Source: Chloroflexia bacterium
Lineage (GTDB): Bacteria > Chloroflexota > Chloroflexia > QHBQ01 > JADMIH01
Direction: 5' to 3'
Assembly (NCBI GenBank): GCA_025927935.1
Contig: JAICKM010000169.1
Coordinates: forward strand, 1-10,902
DNA: 10,902 nt
In this document: positions 1 to 6,685 of the stretch, in pieces
How positions within the stretch are numbered: position 1 is the first letter of the stretch
How the letters are laid out: the number at the start of each line of letters is the position of its first letter
Made by a program: the position numbers and the translations under genes
The notes under the pieces: model-generated
What the model was told of the DNA's origin: nothing
The model's input: the letters and a program-made list of their open reading frames with translations, nothing else
Database searches by the model: none

Positions 1-1
1 G

Positions 2-115
2 ATGCTCAAGGGATTCGTGCCCATGCCGATTTATCTAGGGGCGCTGGCCGCCCTCGGCGCCGTTTTTGCGCTGGTCAGTATGTGGCGTATCGGCGTGGAG
101 TTCCGCCGCGGCTAG
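2..115 (+). CDS. C-terminal fragment of a membrane protein (partial at left edge)
   Basis: The reading frame is open from the window edge to a TAG at 113-115, leaving about 37 residues. It contains one hydrophobic helix (IYLGALAALGAVFALVSMW) followed by a short basic tail (EFRRG). This looks like the last transmembrane helix of a polytopic inner-membrane protein with a cytoplasmic C-terminus. Ending in a helix plus a short Arg-rich tail is common in ABC-2 type transporter permeases, but that assignment is a guess. An ATG happens to be the first complete codon, and I see no reason to treat it as the start. The gene converges on the mutase gene, with a hairpin at 222-251 between the two ends. 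Confidence 0.55.
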   Translation: MLKGFVPMPIYLGALAALGAVFALVSMWRIGVEFRRG

Positions 116-221
116 AACCGAATAGGGCGCGCGCCTAGATAGCTGCAAGCTCCAGAAAATATCGCTCCCCTAACATATGCCGGGCAGACCCAAAACATAG
201 TTGTAGGGATATGTAGTAACA

Positions 222-251
222 GAAATACCGGCGCGCAAACGCCGGTATTTC
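222..251. terminator. Perfect 12-bp hairpin between convergent genes
   Basis: The arms 222-233 and 240-251 pair perfectly (GAAATACCGGCG with CGCCGGTATTTC) around the 6-nt loop CGCAAA. It lies between two convergent gene ends (stop codons at 113-115 and 344-346), where a bidirectional terminator is expected. The AT-rich foot of the stem gives a short T-containing run on either strand (TATTTC), but there is no long U tract. Bidirectional termination is therefore likely but not certain. Confidence 0.6.
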
Positions 252-343
252 GTCCTACGTATGACGGCAGAGACATGCACAGCGCGTCCGTCACCGTACC
301 CGCCTTCCCCGCTGTGTGCCGCTGCCCGCCCAGGAACGAAGGG

Positions 344-1570
344 CTATTGCGCGCCCGCGCCCGTGCTGTCGATGCTGTCAACCGTGCTGAGGGATGCAGG
401 TAGCCCGGCCGGGGTACGCCGGACCAGCGCGGCCAGCTTCGCCGCCGGCTCCTGGGGCACGACCGGCTGCAACTGCGGCGCCAGCACCTTGCGATACATG
501 GCCAGCGCCTGGGCCACCACCTGGTCCATGTTGTAGTACTTATAGGTCGCCAGCCGGCCCACGAAGTAGACACCCGGCGTGGCATCGGCCAACGCCTTAT
601 ACTGCTTGTATAGCTCGGCATTCTCCGGGCGGGGCACCGGGTAGTACGGGTCGCCCTCCGCTTCCGGGTATTCGTAGACGATGCTTGTCTTGCGGTGCTC
701 CTGCCCGGTCAGGTACTTGAACTCCGTGACCCGCGTATAGGCATAGTCGTTAGGGTAGTTGATCACCGGCGCCGATTGGTACACCGGCGCGTCGTGGGTC
801 TCATGCACAAAGCGCAGCGACCGGTAGGGCAGCTTGCCGTAGCGGTATTCAAAGAATGCATCGATGGGGCCGGTATAGATCATCTCCCCGTAGGGGATGA
901 AGCCCTCGATCTCCCGATAGTCCGTATTGAGCATGATCTTGATGTTGGGGTGGTCCAGCATCCGCTCGAACATGCGGGTATAGCCGTGCAGCGGCATGGC
1001 CTGGTAGGTGTCGGTGAAGTAGCGCTCGTCGCGGTTAGTGCGCGTGGGCACGCGCGCCGTCACCGAGGCGTCGAGTTCCGACGGGTCGAGGCCCCACTGC
1101 TTGCGCGTGTAGCCGCGGAAAAACTTTTCGTATAGCTCGCGGCCCACCTTGCTGACCACCACATCTTCCGACGTGCGGATTTCGGCCCGCGGCTCGGCCA
1201 CCGACTTCAGGAAGTCATCCACTTGCAACGCGGTGAGATTCAACCCGTAGAGCTGGTTGATTGTGTCGAGGTTGATCGGCATGGGCACAAGCTGGCCGTC
1301 GACCAGCGCGCGCACGCGATGCTGGTAGGGCCGCCAGGCGGTGAACTGCGACAGGTACTCGAATACGTCAGCGGAATTCGTGTGGAAGATGTGTGGCCCG
1401 TATTTATGGACGAGCAGGCCATCGTCATTGTAGTGATCATACGCATTGCCGCCGATATGCGGGCGCACATCGCAAATCAGGATATTCTTGTCTGCATCGC
1501 GCGCCAGCCGTTCGGCCAGAACACAGCCGGCGAAACCGGCTCCAACAATCAAATAATCGAACATGAGCAT
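344..1570 (-). CDS. glf: UDP-galactopyranose mutase
   Basis: This flavoenzyme interconverts UDP-galactopyranose and UDP-galactofuranose, supplying galactofuranose for surface glycans; it is cytoplasmic and needs reduced FAD. An N-terminal Rossmann motif GAGFAG (10-15) is followed by the family signature HKYGPHIFHT (55-64). Other hallmarks are W159 in RKQWG, the AYTRVTEFK stretch (277-285, R280) and FVGRLATYKYYNMDQ (336-350), with the expected Arg and Tyr residues near the active site. The 408 residues slightly exceed the usual 370-390 because of a Pro/Ala-rich tail after about 367 that looks non-catalytic. Two starts are possible, ATG at 1570 or at 1564; AAAGG lies 6 nt before the first and AAGG 7 nt before the second. 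It is transcribed leftward, alone, behind a 277-bp AT-rich spacer. No galactofuranosyltransferase is seen in the window. Confidence 0.95.
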   Translation of the reverse strand: MLMFDYLIVGAGFAGCVLAERLARDADKNILICDVRPHIGGNAYDHYNDDGLLVHKYGPHIFHTNSADVFEYLSQFTAWRPYQHRVRALVDGQLVPMPINLDTINQLYGLNLTALQVDDFLKSVAEPRAEIRTSEDVVVSKVGRELYEKFFRGYTRKQWGLDPSELDASVTARVPTRTNRDERYFTDTYQAMPLHGYTRMFERMLDHPNIKIMLNTDYREIEGFIPYGEMIYTGPIDAFFEYRYGKLPYRSLRFVHETHDAPVYQSAPVINYPNDYAYTRVTEFKYLTGQEHRKTSIVYEYPEAEGDPYYPVPRPENAELYKQYKALADATPGVYFVGRLATYKYYNMDQVVAQALAMYRKVLAPQLQPVVPQEPAAKLAALVRRTPAGLPASLSTVDSIDSTGAGAQ

Positions 1571-1847
1571 ACCTTGCCTTTTCTCTGGAATGTAGGTAGC
1601 CCGTTGGCTGCTCGCGGCTCAGCAACGTTGCTCATTCACTAAACTACCGGTGGAAAGAGTGATCCTGACTCAGCATAAGCAACTTTCATACCTTACCATG
1701 ATATTATAAAGGGATATGTAGAACACATTTAACGTTGGAGGCATTATATCTACCCATAGCTCAAGCTGCCGCGCAAGCGACAGCCAGAAGCCATCGGCAG
1801 GCACCGCTCCGAATTTTACACGGGTAAAAGAGGTAATTCGCTAATAA
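1571..1847. other. AT-rich intergenic spacer upstream of the mutase gene
   Basis: This 277-bp stretch holds no convincing gene. Reading leftward toward the mutase it has two perfect TATAAT hexamers, at 1748-1743 and 1708-1703, neither with a good -35 at 16-18 bp. A 12-bp perfect palindrome AGCAACGTTGCT sits at 1621-1632, about 51-62 bp before the mutase start, and could bind a dimeric regulator. The decamer GGGATATGTA at 1711-1720 recurs in two other spacers. An 8-bp stem (1765-1772 with 1777-1784) forms with one G-U pair only in leftward RNA; it has no U tract. The spacer is notably richer in A+T than the flanking genes. Confidence 0.5.
1621..1632. promoter_or_regulatory. 12-bp perfect palindrome before the mutase gene (possible operator)
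   Basis: AGCAACGTTGCT is fully self-complementary and lies between the candidate -10 hexamers and the mutase start codon. Such symmetry would fit a homodimeric repressor site, but no regulator gene is nearby and a 12-bp palindrome can arise by chance. Confidence 0.25.
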
Positions 1848-2273
1848 TTACTCGGCGACGCGCTCACGTTCCAACGCGACCACCGGGATTTGGCGGGTGA
1901 TTTTCGCCTGGTGTTCGGCAAAAAAGGGGTATTGCGCGACGATGCGCGTCCAGAGTCGCTCCCGCTCCTCTCCTTCTAGGACCACGGCGCGGGCACCATA
2001 CGTCTCGGTGCCGACCTCGACGGTGACGTGCGGGTGGGCCACCAAGTTGCGGTACCAGTCGGGGTCGCGCGGCGCGCCCGCGTTGGAGGCAATCACGAGC
2101 AGGCGGTCGCCGTCGGGGATGTACATCATGGGGGTGGTGTAGCGCCGGCCGCTCTTGGCGCCCGTGGTCGTCAGCAGGACCAGGGGCCGACCGGGCATTG
2201 GCCCGCCACTCTGGCTCCGGGTCGTGCGGAACTCCTCGATCAGTTGGCGGTTGTAGTCGTTTTGATCAGGCAT
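1848..2273 (-). CDS. F420/deazaflavin-dependent nitroreductase-family protein (DUF385, Ddn-like)
   Basis: A small cytoplasmic split-barrel oxidoreductase of 141 residues, the usual size for this family, which includes the mycobacterial F420-dependent nitroreductase Ddn and related quinone reductases. The diagnostic stretches are TTTGAKSGRRYTTPMMY (35-51) and SNAGAPRDPDWYRNLVAHP (63-81), which in the family form the deazaflavin-binding surface. Members reduce quinones or activated nitro compounds with F420H2; the substrate cannot be read from the sequence. The ATG at 2273 is preceded by AAGGGAG with 4-5 nt spacing, a good ribosome site. It is the last of four leftward genes, 90 bp beyond the methyltransferase stop. 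Its presence implies that the host makes F420, or uses a related flavin in its place. Confidence 0.9.
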   Translation of the reverse strand: MPDQNDYNRQLIEEFRTTRSQSGGPMPGRPLVLLTTTGAKSGRRYTTPMMYIPDGDRLLVIASNAGAPRDPDWYRNLVAHPHVTVEVGTETYGARAVVLEGEERERLWTRIVAQYPFFAEHQAKITRQIPVVALERERVAE

Positions 2274-2363
2274 AAGCTCTCCCTTTGTAGAGAACTACCC
2301 AGCACAAACCGCGCCATCCTATTACACAGGCGCCGCGTTACCGGCCGGTCTCCGGTGGTCCTG

Positions 2364-3182
2364 TCAGGCTTCCGCCACGACGATGTGGGCGGCCATCGGC
2401 GCCCGCAGATGATCACCGTCCCGGTAGGGAGCGAGCGCGTCCGCCATAGCGGCCCGTACCTCAGCGGCGAGCGCGGCCCGCTCCGCCGGGCTGCGCCGGG
2501 CTAGACTGGGCACGGCCGCCGCCGAGGCAGCGACGGTTAGCTCTACAAAGCGATCGGGTTCCGGCAGGCGAATGACTTGCTGCACCGGAGTAATGCTCAC
2601 CGTGCGGAAACTCCCCGCCGCCAGCACGCTCTCCAGAGCCGCCGCGTCGCCCAGGGAGAAGGCGGCGGCCACGTGCGGCGTGCCGGCGCGCGGGATCAGC
2701 TCGGTATAGAGCAGGTCGTACACCGGGTTATGCGCCAGGGTCTGGTAGACGCTGAGCACGGCCCGACCTCCCGGTCGCAGCACCCGCCGCATCTCGCGGA
2801 CCGCCGCGGCGCCGTCGGGGAAGAACTGCAAGCCCTGCTGGCAGAGCACCAGATCAAAGGTTGCGGCAGGGAAAGGTAGGGCCTGCGCGCTGCCCCGCAC
2901 CCAGGCGCCCGGCGCCGCGTCCGGCGGGAGCATGGCCCGCCGCGCCACGGCCAGCATTACCGGGCTGACATCCAGCCCCACCACCCGGCCCCCCACGCCT
3001 ACTTGCGGGGCCACGGTGCGCGCCGCGATGCCCGTGCCGCAGGCCACGTCGAGCACCCGCGCGCCGGGCGCGGGCTGCGCGGCATCCAGCAGCACCGCGG
3101 TCCACGGACCGAAGATGTGGGGCACAAAATAGGCTTCGTAGGTTTCCGCCGGGTTGGGAGGCGGTTGGGCAGGCGAGGTCAC
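2364..3182 (-). CDS. Class I SAM-dependent methyltransferase (UbiE/Methyltransf_11-like)
   Basis: The protein carries the Rossmann-type SAM-binding series: motif I VLDVACGTG (43-51), motif II GLDVSPVML (69-77), motif III-like FDLVLCQQGLQFFPD (109-123) and post-motif RVLRPGGRAVLS. This matches methylases of the UbiE/Methyltransf_11 type; whether it methylates C, O or N is not evident. I place the start at GTG 3182, giving 272 residues, because AAGGAG (complement of 3191-3196) stands 8 nt before it. An ATG at 3248 would add 22 residues but would place that ribosome site inside the gene and is preceded by nothing similar. A -10-like TAAGAT (3253-3248) lies about 65 bp upstream of the chosen start. 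The gene lies between an MFS transporter and an F420-type oxidoreductase. Confidence 0.9.
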   Translation of the reverse strand: MTSPAQPPPNPAETYEAYFVPHIFGPWTAVLLDAAQPAPGARVLDVACGTGIAARTVAPQVGVGGRVVGLDVSPVMLAVARRAMLPPDAAPGAWVRGSAQALPFPAATFDLVLCQQGLQFFPDGAAAVREMRRVLRPGGRAVLSVYQTLAHNPVYDLLYTELIPRAGTPHVAAAFSLGDAAALESVLAAGSFRTVSITPVQQVIRLPEPDRFVELTVAASAAAVPSLARRSPAERAALAAEVRAAMADALAPYRDGDHLRAPMAAHIVVAEA

Positions 3183-3190
3183 CAGCAAGA

Positions 3191-3196
3191 CTCCTT
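3191..3196 (-). promoter_or_regulatory. Strong Shine-Dalgarno that decides the methyltransferase start
   Basis: On the leftward strand the sequence is AAGGAG, 8 nt before GTG at 3182-3180. It supports the GTG start over the in-frame ATG at 3248. Confidence 0.7.
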
Positions 3197-3247
3197 CTAC
3201 TACACCGGCAATCCCACCGATCGCCGCAGATCCATCACGGACAGTCA

Positions 3248-3253
3248 ATCTTA
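3248..3253 (-). promoter_or_regulatory. Possible -10 element of the methyltransferase gene
   Basis: On the leftward strand GCTAAGATTGAC contains the -10-like hexamer TAAGAT. Almost the same 12-mer (GCTAAGATAGAC) precedes the SDR gene. No recognisable -35 is found at 16-18 bp. Transcription from here would give a leader of about 60 nt before GTG 3182, and would make the ATG at 3248 unusable as a start. Confidence 0.35.
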
Positions 3254-3261
3254 GCTTGGTC

Positions 3262-3279
3262 AGGCCGCGCAGGCGGCCT
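3262..3279. terminator. GC-rich hairpin after the MFS gene (possible terminator or attenuator)
   Basis: Arms 3262-3268 and 3273-3279 (AGGCCGC with GCGGCCT) form a perfect 7-bp stem with a 4-nt loop, 36 nt beyond the MFS stop codon. In the leftward direction no U run follows, so any termination would be weak. On the plus strand it is followed by TTTGT. Confidence 0.35.
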
Positions 3280-3314
3280 TTGTAAGCGTAGCCCGCGGCT
3301 TGAACCGCCCGGCG

Positions 3315-4553
3315 CTACGCGGGTGACGGCCCCGCTTCCCGCGCACCGGGCGCCGCGGGCGGATCTTGCGAATCGCGGGGCGGCTGCTCGGTGGGCCGGA
3401 AGATGCCCGCGAGTTGGGCCACGGCCAGCACCCCTGCGGCTACCGCCGTGACGATCACGCAAGTTGCGAAGACGGCCGCCGGGCCGCCCGCATCGTAGAG
3501 CGCCCCGCCGAGCAACCCCGCGACCAGCGGCGCCAGCCCCCACACGCCTGCACTCAAAAGGCCCTGGAACGCGGTGGCCCATTCAGCCGGGGCCAGGGTA
3601 TCGACCAGGCGGACGGTGGTGGGCAGGAACAGGCCGAACCCCAGGCCCTGGAGCACCGCCACACCGAGCAGCAATTCCGGCTGCCGGATATAAAGAAAGC
3701 CTATATACCCGCTGCCCTGCAACAGGTAGGCCAGCACCAGCGTCCACGGGGCGCCCAGCCGCCGGATAATATTCTCGCTCCAATGCATGGTCGGCAACTC
3801 ACAGAAGGCCGTCAGCCCCGCGAACAGCCCCACCAGGAACTGCCCACCGCTCAGCTTGTCCAGGTAGACACCACCAAAGGTCAGGGCCATGCCCATGCCC
3901 AGGCCGAGCAGAAACGTAGCGACCAGCACGATGCGCAGCCGATTATCGCGCGTCACCACGCGCAGCGAACTAGGCGCTTCTGAGCGGACCGGGCGCTCGT
4001 CGTCCAGCAGCGGGGCCACCAGCATCAGCGCCAGAAACAACACCGCGGCCAGCGGCAATACCACCCGGAACCCGGCCTCTTGCCACAGCGCCCCGCCGCC
4101 CGCGGCGACCAGCGCATAGCTGAGCGACCCCCAGAGCCGCATCTGCCCGTAGGACAGCCCCCGTCGCGCGGCCATGCGCGCCAGCAGGCCGTCGGCAATC
4201 GGTCCGATGGGGCTGGTCGAAATCGCCAGCAGGGCCACGACGACCAGCAACCCCAGAAACGAGGACGGCAGCATCAGCGCCAGCAGGCTGAGCGCCGTGC
4301 CCGCCATGCCCGCGCTGAGCATACCCAGCCGCCACCCGCGCCTATCCGCCAGCGCGGAGAGTGTCGGGGCCGCCACCAGCGCCATCAGCGGCCCGAACGC
4401 CACCAGAATGCCGATCTCCTGCCCGGACAGCCCGCGCCGGGCAAAGAACACGCTGAGGAAGGGCATATAGGTCGCGGCGGCGCCATAATAGCCAAAATAG
4501 AACAGCCCGCCGCGCGCCGCCGGGCTGAGGCGCGTGCGCCATCGTGCAAACAT
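3315..4553 (-). CDS. MFS transporter (MFS_1-like, HcaT/PPP-family type)
   Basis: An inner-membrane secondary transporter of about 412 residues with roughly twelve hydrophobic segments. The N-terminal pattern GLFYFGYYGAAATYMPFLSV followed by RRGLSGQEIGIL resembles the MFS_1-like branch that includes the 3-phenylpropionate transporter HcaT and nucleoside/sugar-proton symporters. The loop between helices 2 and 3 carries the MFS motif-A-like ALADRRGWR. The substrate cannot be inferred. ATGs at 4559 and 4553 are in frame; I prefer 4553 because AGGGG lies 6 nt before it, whereas it abuts the 4559 ATG. The C-terminal ~30 residues are a Pro/Ala-rich cytoplasmic tail. It lies between the SnoaL-like and methyltransferase genes, so uptake or export of their substrate is a reasonable guess. 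Confidence 0.9.
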   Translation of the reverse strand: MFARWRTRLSPAARGGLFYFGYYGAAATYMPFLSVFFARRGLSGQEIGILVAFGPLMALVAAPTLSALADRRGWRLGMLSAGMAGTALSLLALMLPSSFLGLLVVVALLAISTSPIGPIADGLLARMAARRGLSYGQMRLWGSLSYALVAAGGGALWQEAGFRVVLPLAAVLFLALMLVAPLLDDERPVRSEAPSSLRVVTRDNRLRIVLVATFLLGLGMGMALTFGGVYLDKLSGGQFLVGLFAGLTAFCELPTMHWSENIIRRLGAPWTLVLAYLLQGSGYIGFLYIRQPELLLGVAVLQGLGFGLFLPTTVRLVDTLAPAEWATAFQGLLSAGVWGLAPLVAGLLGGALYDAGGPAAVFATCVIVTAVAAGVLAVAQLAGIFRPTEQPPRDSQDPPAAPGAREAGPSPA

Positions 4554-4662
4554 AATCATCCCCTATAGAACGTTGAGCAGGACGTTGCCTAGCCCGCCGG
4601 GCGCGCGGCAACAAAACGTGGACCGGCCCTCGTCCAGCCGTTACCCGCGGCTCCGCGCCCAG

Positions 4663-5136
4663 TCAGGCTTTACTCCGGGCCATAAACGCCTCTAGCGAGC
4701 GGCGGGCGTTCTTCCGAATCGTCGCTTGCATCGGCGGAAACCAGCCCAGGAGGGTGCCGACCGGGCCTAGCGCCATGCCCGCCCATTTCCATAGGTCAAA
4801 CGAATCCTGCTGCCGGGTAATCTTACCGTTCTGGAACCGGAACTGCGAGGTCACCTGGTTGCGCACGCGGCGGCCTGTCTGGGAGAAAATATAGGTCGCC
4901 TCCCAGGACGCGCTGCCCGTCTGCTCGTCAGCATGGATATCGCGGTAGGTCAACTGGAAATCCTTGGCACGGCCGGTCAACATCTGCCACATCGCCCCCA
5001 CCTGCGGTCCCCGCAAGCCGGCGAACACCGGGTCGGAAAACTCGATTGCCGGATCATAGCAGGCGATCATGCCGGCGGCATCTCCCCGTTGGAAGCTCCG
5101 ATAAAACTGCTCGATCAAATCTTCATTGGGAGTCAT
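4663..5136 (-). CDS. NTF2/SnoaL-like fold protein
   Basis: A cytoplasmic protein of 157 residues whose first ~115 match the small alpha+beta barrel of the nuclear transport factor 2/SnoaL superfamily. The opening NEDLIEQFYRSFQRGDAAGM and the following YDPAIEFSDPVF are typical. The strands SASWEATYIFS and RNQVTSQFRFQNGKITRQQDSFD complete the barrel. Members include polyketide cyclases, ketosteroid isomerases and many proteins of unknown role, so no reaction is assigned. A C-terminal extension (DLWKWAGMALGPVGTLLGW onward) forms a hydrophobic plus basic helix, also seen in uncharacterised relatives. The ATG at 5136 has AAAGGA 4 nt upstream. It is the first gene of the leftward set and faces the dehydrogenase gene across a divergent promoter region. 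Confidence 0.85.
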   Translation of the reverse strand: MTPNEDLIEQFYRSFQRGDAAGMIACYDPAIEFSDPVFAGLRGPQVGAMWQMLTGRAKDFQLTYRDIHADEQTGSASWEATYIFSQTGRRVRNQVTSQFRFQNGKITRQQDSFDLWKWAGMALGPVGTLLGWFPPMQATIRKNARRSLEAFMARSKA

Positions 5137-5236
5137 AGGTTCCTTTACTGGTCTAAACCGCGGCAGGCCGATTATGAGGCTGGTGGGGTGTGGAACACCA
5201 TTCCTGGCGCGGGGTTCGTCAAGTCCCGCGCGAGTT

Positions 5237-5242
5237 ATTATA
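5237..5242 (-). promoter_or_regulatory. -10 element (TATAAT) of the leftward gene set
   Basis: A perfect TATAAT in GGCTATAATAAC reads leftward about 100 bp before the SnoaL-like start. No -35 hexamer is recognisable 16-18 bp upstream. Instead two GCCGTTCC copies (5243-5250, 5254-5261) occupy that stretch, which may point to an activator-dependent promoter. Confidence 0.45.
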
Positions 5243-5261
5243 GCCGTTCCGGCGCCGTTCC
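5243..5261. repeat. Tandem GCCGTTCC pair, 11-bp period, abutting a -10 element
   Basis: GCCGTTCC occurs at 5243-5250 and again at 5254-5261, spaced by about one helical turn and lying where the spacer/-35 of the leftward promoter would be. A regulator binding one face of the helix would fit this spacing. No regulator gene is in the window. Confidence 0.35.
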
Positions 5262-5395
5262 GCCTGTTGGCGTGCTAGTCAGGAGTGCGCGGCGGGATTT
5301 TACATCCCTCGCCTGATCCGCCCGTCCATCCTCGATGCCGGGCGCCTCTCGCCCCTGGCTGTGACGGGCGGCAGGGCTAGATTGGTGCCGTGCGG

Positions 5396-5401
5396 TATAA
5401 T
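5396..5401 (+). promoter_or_regulatory. -10 element (TATAAT) of the dehydrogenase gene
   Basis: A perfect TATAAT in GCGGTATAATGG, 51 bp before the ATG at 5453, would start transcription near 5408. No good -35 is found at the usual spacing. It pairs divergently with the leftward -10 at 5242-5237; about 150 bp separate the two. Confidence 0.5.
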
Positions 5402-5452
5402 GGCCGGAGCAATACACCGATACTTGGAACCCACGGAAAGGTGAGTAAGAAC

Positions 5453-6544
5453 ATGATTCAGGCGGTTGTGATGCCCGCGCCGCGGGCGCCGCTGGCGCTG
5501 CGCGAGTTCTCCGAGCCGCGGCTCGAACCCGGCGCGGTCTTGCTGCGCACGCTGGGCAGCGAAGTGTGCGGCACCGATGTGCATCTCTGGCACGGGCGGC
5601 TGGCCGGCGTGCCCTACCCCATCATTCCCGGCCATGTCAGTGCTGGGGAAGTGGCGGCCATCGGCGGAGCGGCGGCGGATGTGGACGGCAGGTCCCTCGC
5701 GGTGGGCGATGTGGTGACGGTCCTCGACGTGTACGGGTCGTGCGGGCGCTGCTGGTACTGCACCGTGGCCCACGCCACCACGCGCTGCCCGCAGCGCCGC
5801 GTCTACGGCATCACCCTCTCGGCGGACGAGGGCTTGCTGGGTGGCTGGGGCGAATACATCTACCTGCGCCCCGGCGTGCATATTATCAGCCTGCCCGCCG
5901 GCCTGCCCTGGGAGACCTTCCTGGCGGCGGGGTGCGGGCTGCCCACGGCGCTCCACGCCTGCGAACGCGCGGAGATCGGCTTCGGCGATACCGTGGTGGT
6001 GCAGGGCAGCGGCCCGGTCGGGCTGAGCGCGGCGATCCTGGCCCAGTTGCGCGGCGCGGGCCAGGTGATCGTGATCGGCGGCCCGCCGCACCGTCTGGCG
6101 ATGGCGACCCGCAGCGGCGCCGACGCCGTGCTCGACATCGGCGCGCTGGACGCCGCCGCGCGACTCGAGGCGGTGCGCGATCTCACCAACGGGCGGGGCG
6201 CCGACGTGACCATCGAGGCCACCGGCGTGGCCGCCGCCGTGCCCGAAGGTATGCGCCTGACCCGCGACGCGGGCCGCTACGTCGTCGTCGGCCAGTATAC
6301 CGACGCCGGCCCGGCCACCTTCAACCCGCACCTCGACCTCAACCGCAAGCACCTCGACGTGCGCGGCTGCTGGGGCAGCGACGTGAGCCATGTCTACCGC
6401 GCCGTGCAGGTCCTGGCCCGCTACCACACCCGCTTTCCCTGGAGTGCCTTCATCAGCAAGCGCTACCCCCTCGCCCAGGCCCAGGATGCCCTCGAAGATG
6501 TGGCAGCAGAGCGCGTAGTCAAGGCGTTGATCGTTCCATCATAA
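5453..6544 (+). CDS. Zinc-dependent alcohol dehydrogenase-family (MDR) oxidoreductase
   Basis: A medium-chain dehydrogenase/reductase of 363 residues: GroES-like N-terminal domain, then a Rossmann nucleotide-binding domain with GSGPVG (185-190). Likely catalytic zinc ligands are C39 (EVCGTDVH), H61 (PGHVSAGEV) and C161 (AAGCGLP). Structural-zinc cysteines are C97, C100, C103 and C112, with eight residues in the last gap rather than the usual seven. The family GHE motif reads GHV here, so the conserved Glu next to the zinc-binding His is replaced by Val. The usual acidic residue after the second Rossmann strand is absent (VIVIGGPPHRL), so cofactor preference is open. The start is ATG 5453, with AAAGGTGAG 7 nt upstream; a longer frame from 5390 would begin ahead of the -10 box. 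The substrate is unknown. Confidence 0.92.
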   Translation: MIQAVVMPAPRAPLALREFSEPRLEPGAVLLRTLGSEVCGTDVHLWHGRLAGVPYPIIPGHVSAGEVAAIGGAAADVDGRSLAVGDVVTVLDVYGSCGRCWYCTVAHATTRCPQRRVYGITLSADEGLLGGWGEYIYLRPGVHIISLPAGLPWETFLAAGCGLPTALHACERAEIGFGDTVVVQGSGPVGLSAAILAQLRGAGQVIVIGGPPHRLAMATRSGADAVLDIGALDAAARLEAVRDLTNGRGADVTIEATGVAAAVPEGMRLTRDAGRYVVVGQYTDAGPATFNPHLDLNRKHLDVRGCWGSDVSHVYRAVQVLARYHTRFPWSAFISKRYPLAQAQDALEDVAAERVVKALIVPS

Positions 6545-6553
6545 GCAGAAGCG

Positions 6554-6573
6554 CCGGCAGCGCGCGCCGCCGG
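6554..6573 (+). terminator. Imperfect GC-rich hairpin after the dehydrogenase gene (weak terminator candidate)
   Basis: CCGGC (6554-6558) pairs with GCCGG (6569-6573), with an A-C mismatch and two further G-C pairs inside. It begins 10 nt after the stop codon and is followed by ATTATA but no true T tract. It could separate the dehydrogenase from the MATE gene, which has its own promoter candidate. Confidence 0.3.
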
Positions 6574-6585
6574 ATTATACGGGAC

Positions 6586-6613
6586 TTGCAACTATTTGGC
6601 GGATGTGGATAAT
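6586..6613 (+). promoter_or_regulatory. Candidate sigma-70-type promoter of the MATE gene
   Basis: TTGCAA (6586-6591; 4/6 match to TTGACA) and GATAAT (6608-6613; 5/6 match to TATAAT) are separated by 16 bp. Initiation would fall near 6620, giving a leader of about 66 nt. Confidence 0.45.
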
Positions 6614-6685
6614 CAATCGGGCGACAGCAAACCTGGCCCGTCCGGATGACAGGCCGGGCCGGACGACCCACGACAGAGTAGACCA

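Noticed and set aside
1640..1690. A leftward 16-codon peptide (MKVAYAESGSLFPPVV) in the AT-rich spacer
   Set aside because: AAGG is only 1 nt from its ATG, the peptide is very short and nothing else supports translation.
2340..2349. The palindrome ACCGGCCGGT between the methyltransferase and DUF385 genes
   Set aside because: A 10-bp GC palindrome is common in such DNA, and it has neither a loop nor a T tract to act as a terminator.
3183..3248. A 22-residue N-terminal extension of the methyltransferase from ATG 3248
   Set aside because: A strong AAGGAG site 8 nt before GTG 3182 and a -10-like element overlapping 3248 favour the shorter form; the extension has no family support.
5390..5452. 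A longer dehydrogenase beginning at ATG 5390
   Set aside because: That codon is upstream of the TATAAT at 5396-5401, and the family N-terminus begins at MIQAVVMP after a good ribosome site.
5300..6427. A 375-codon leftward open frame opposite the dehydrogenase gene
   Set aside because: Its product is low-complexity Ala/Gly/Arg/His-rich with no domain, it overlaps a clear enzyme gene and the divergent promoter, and long antisense frames are expected in GC-rich DNA.
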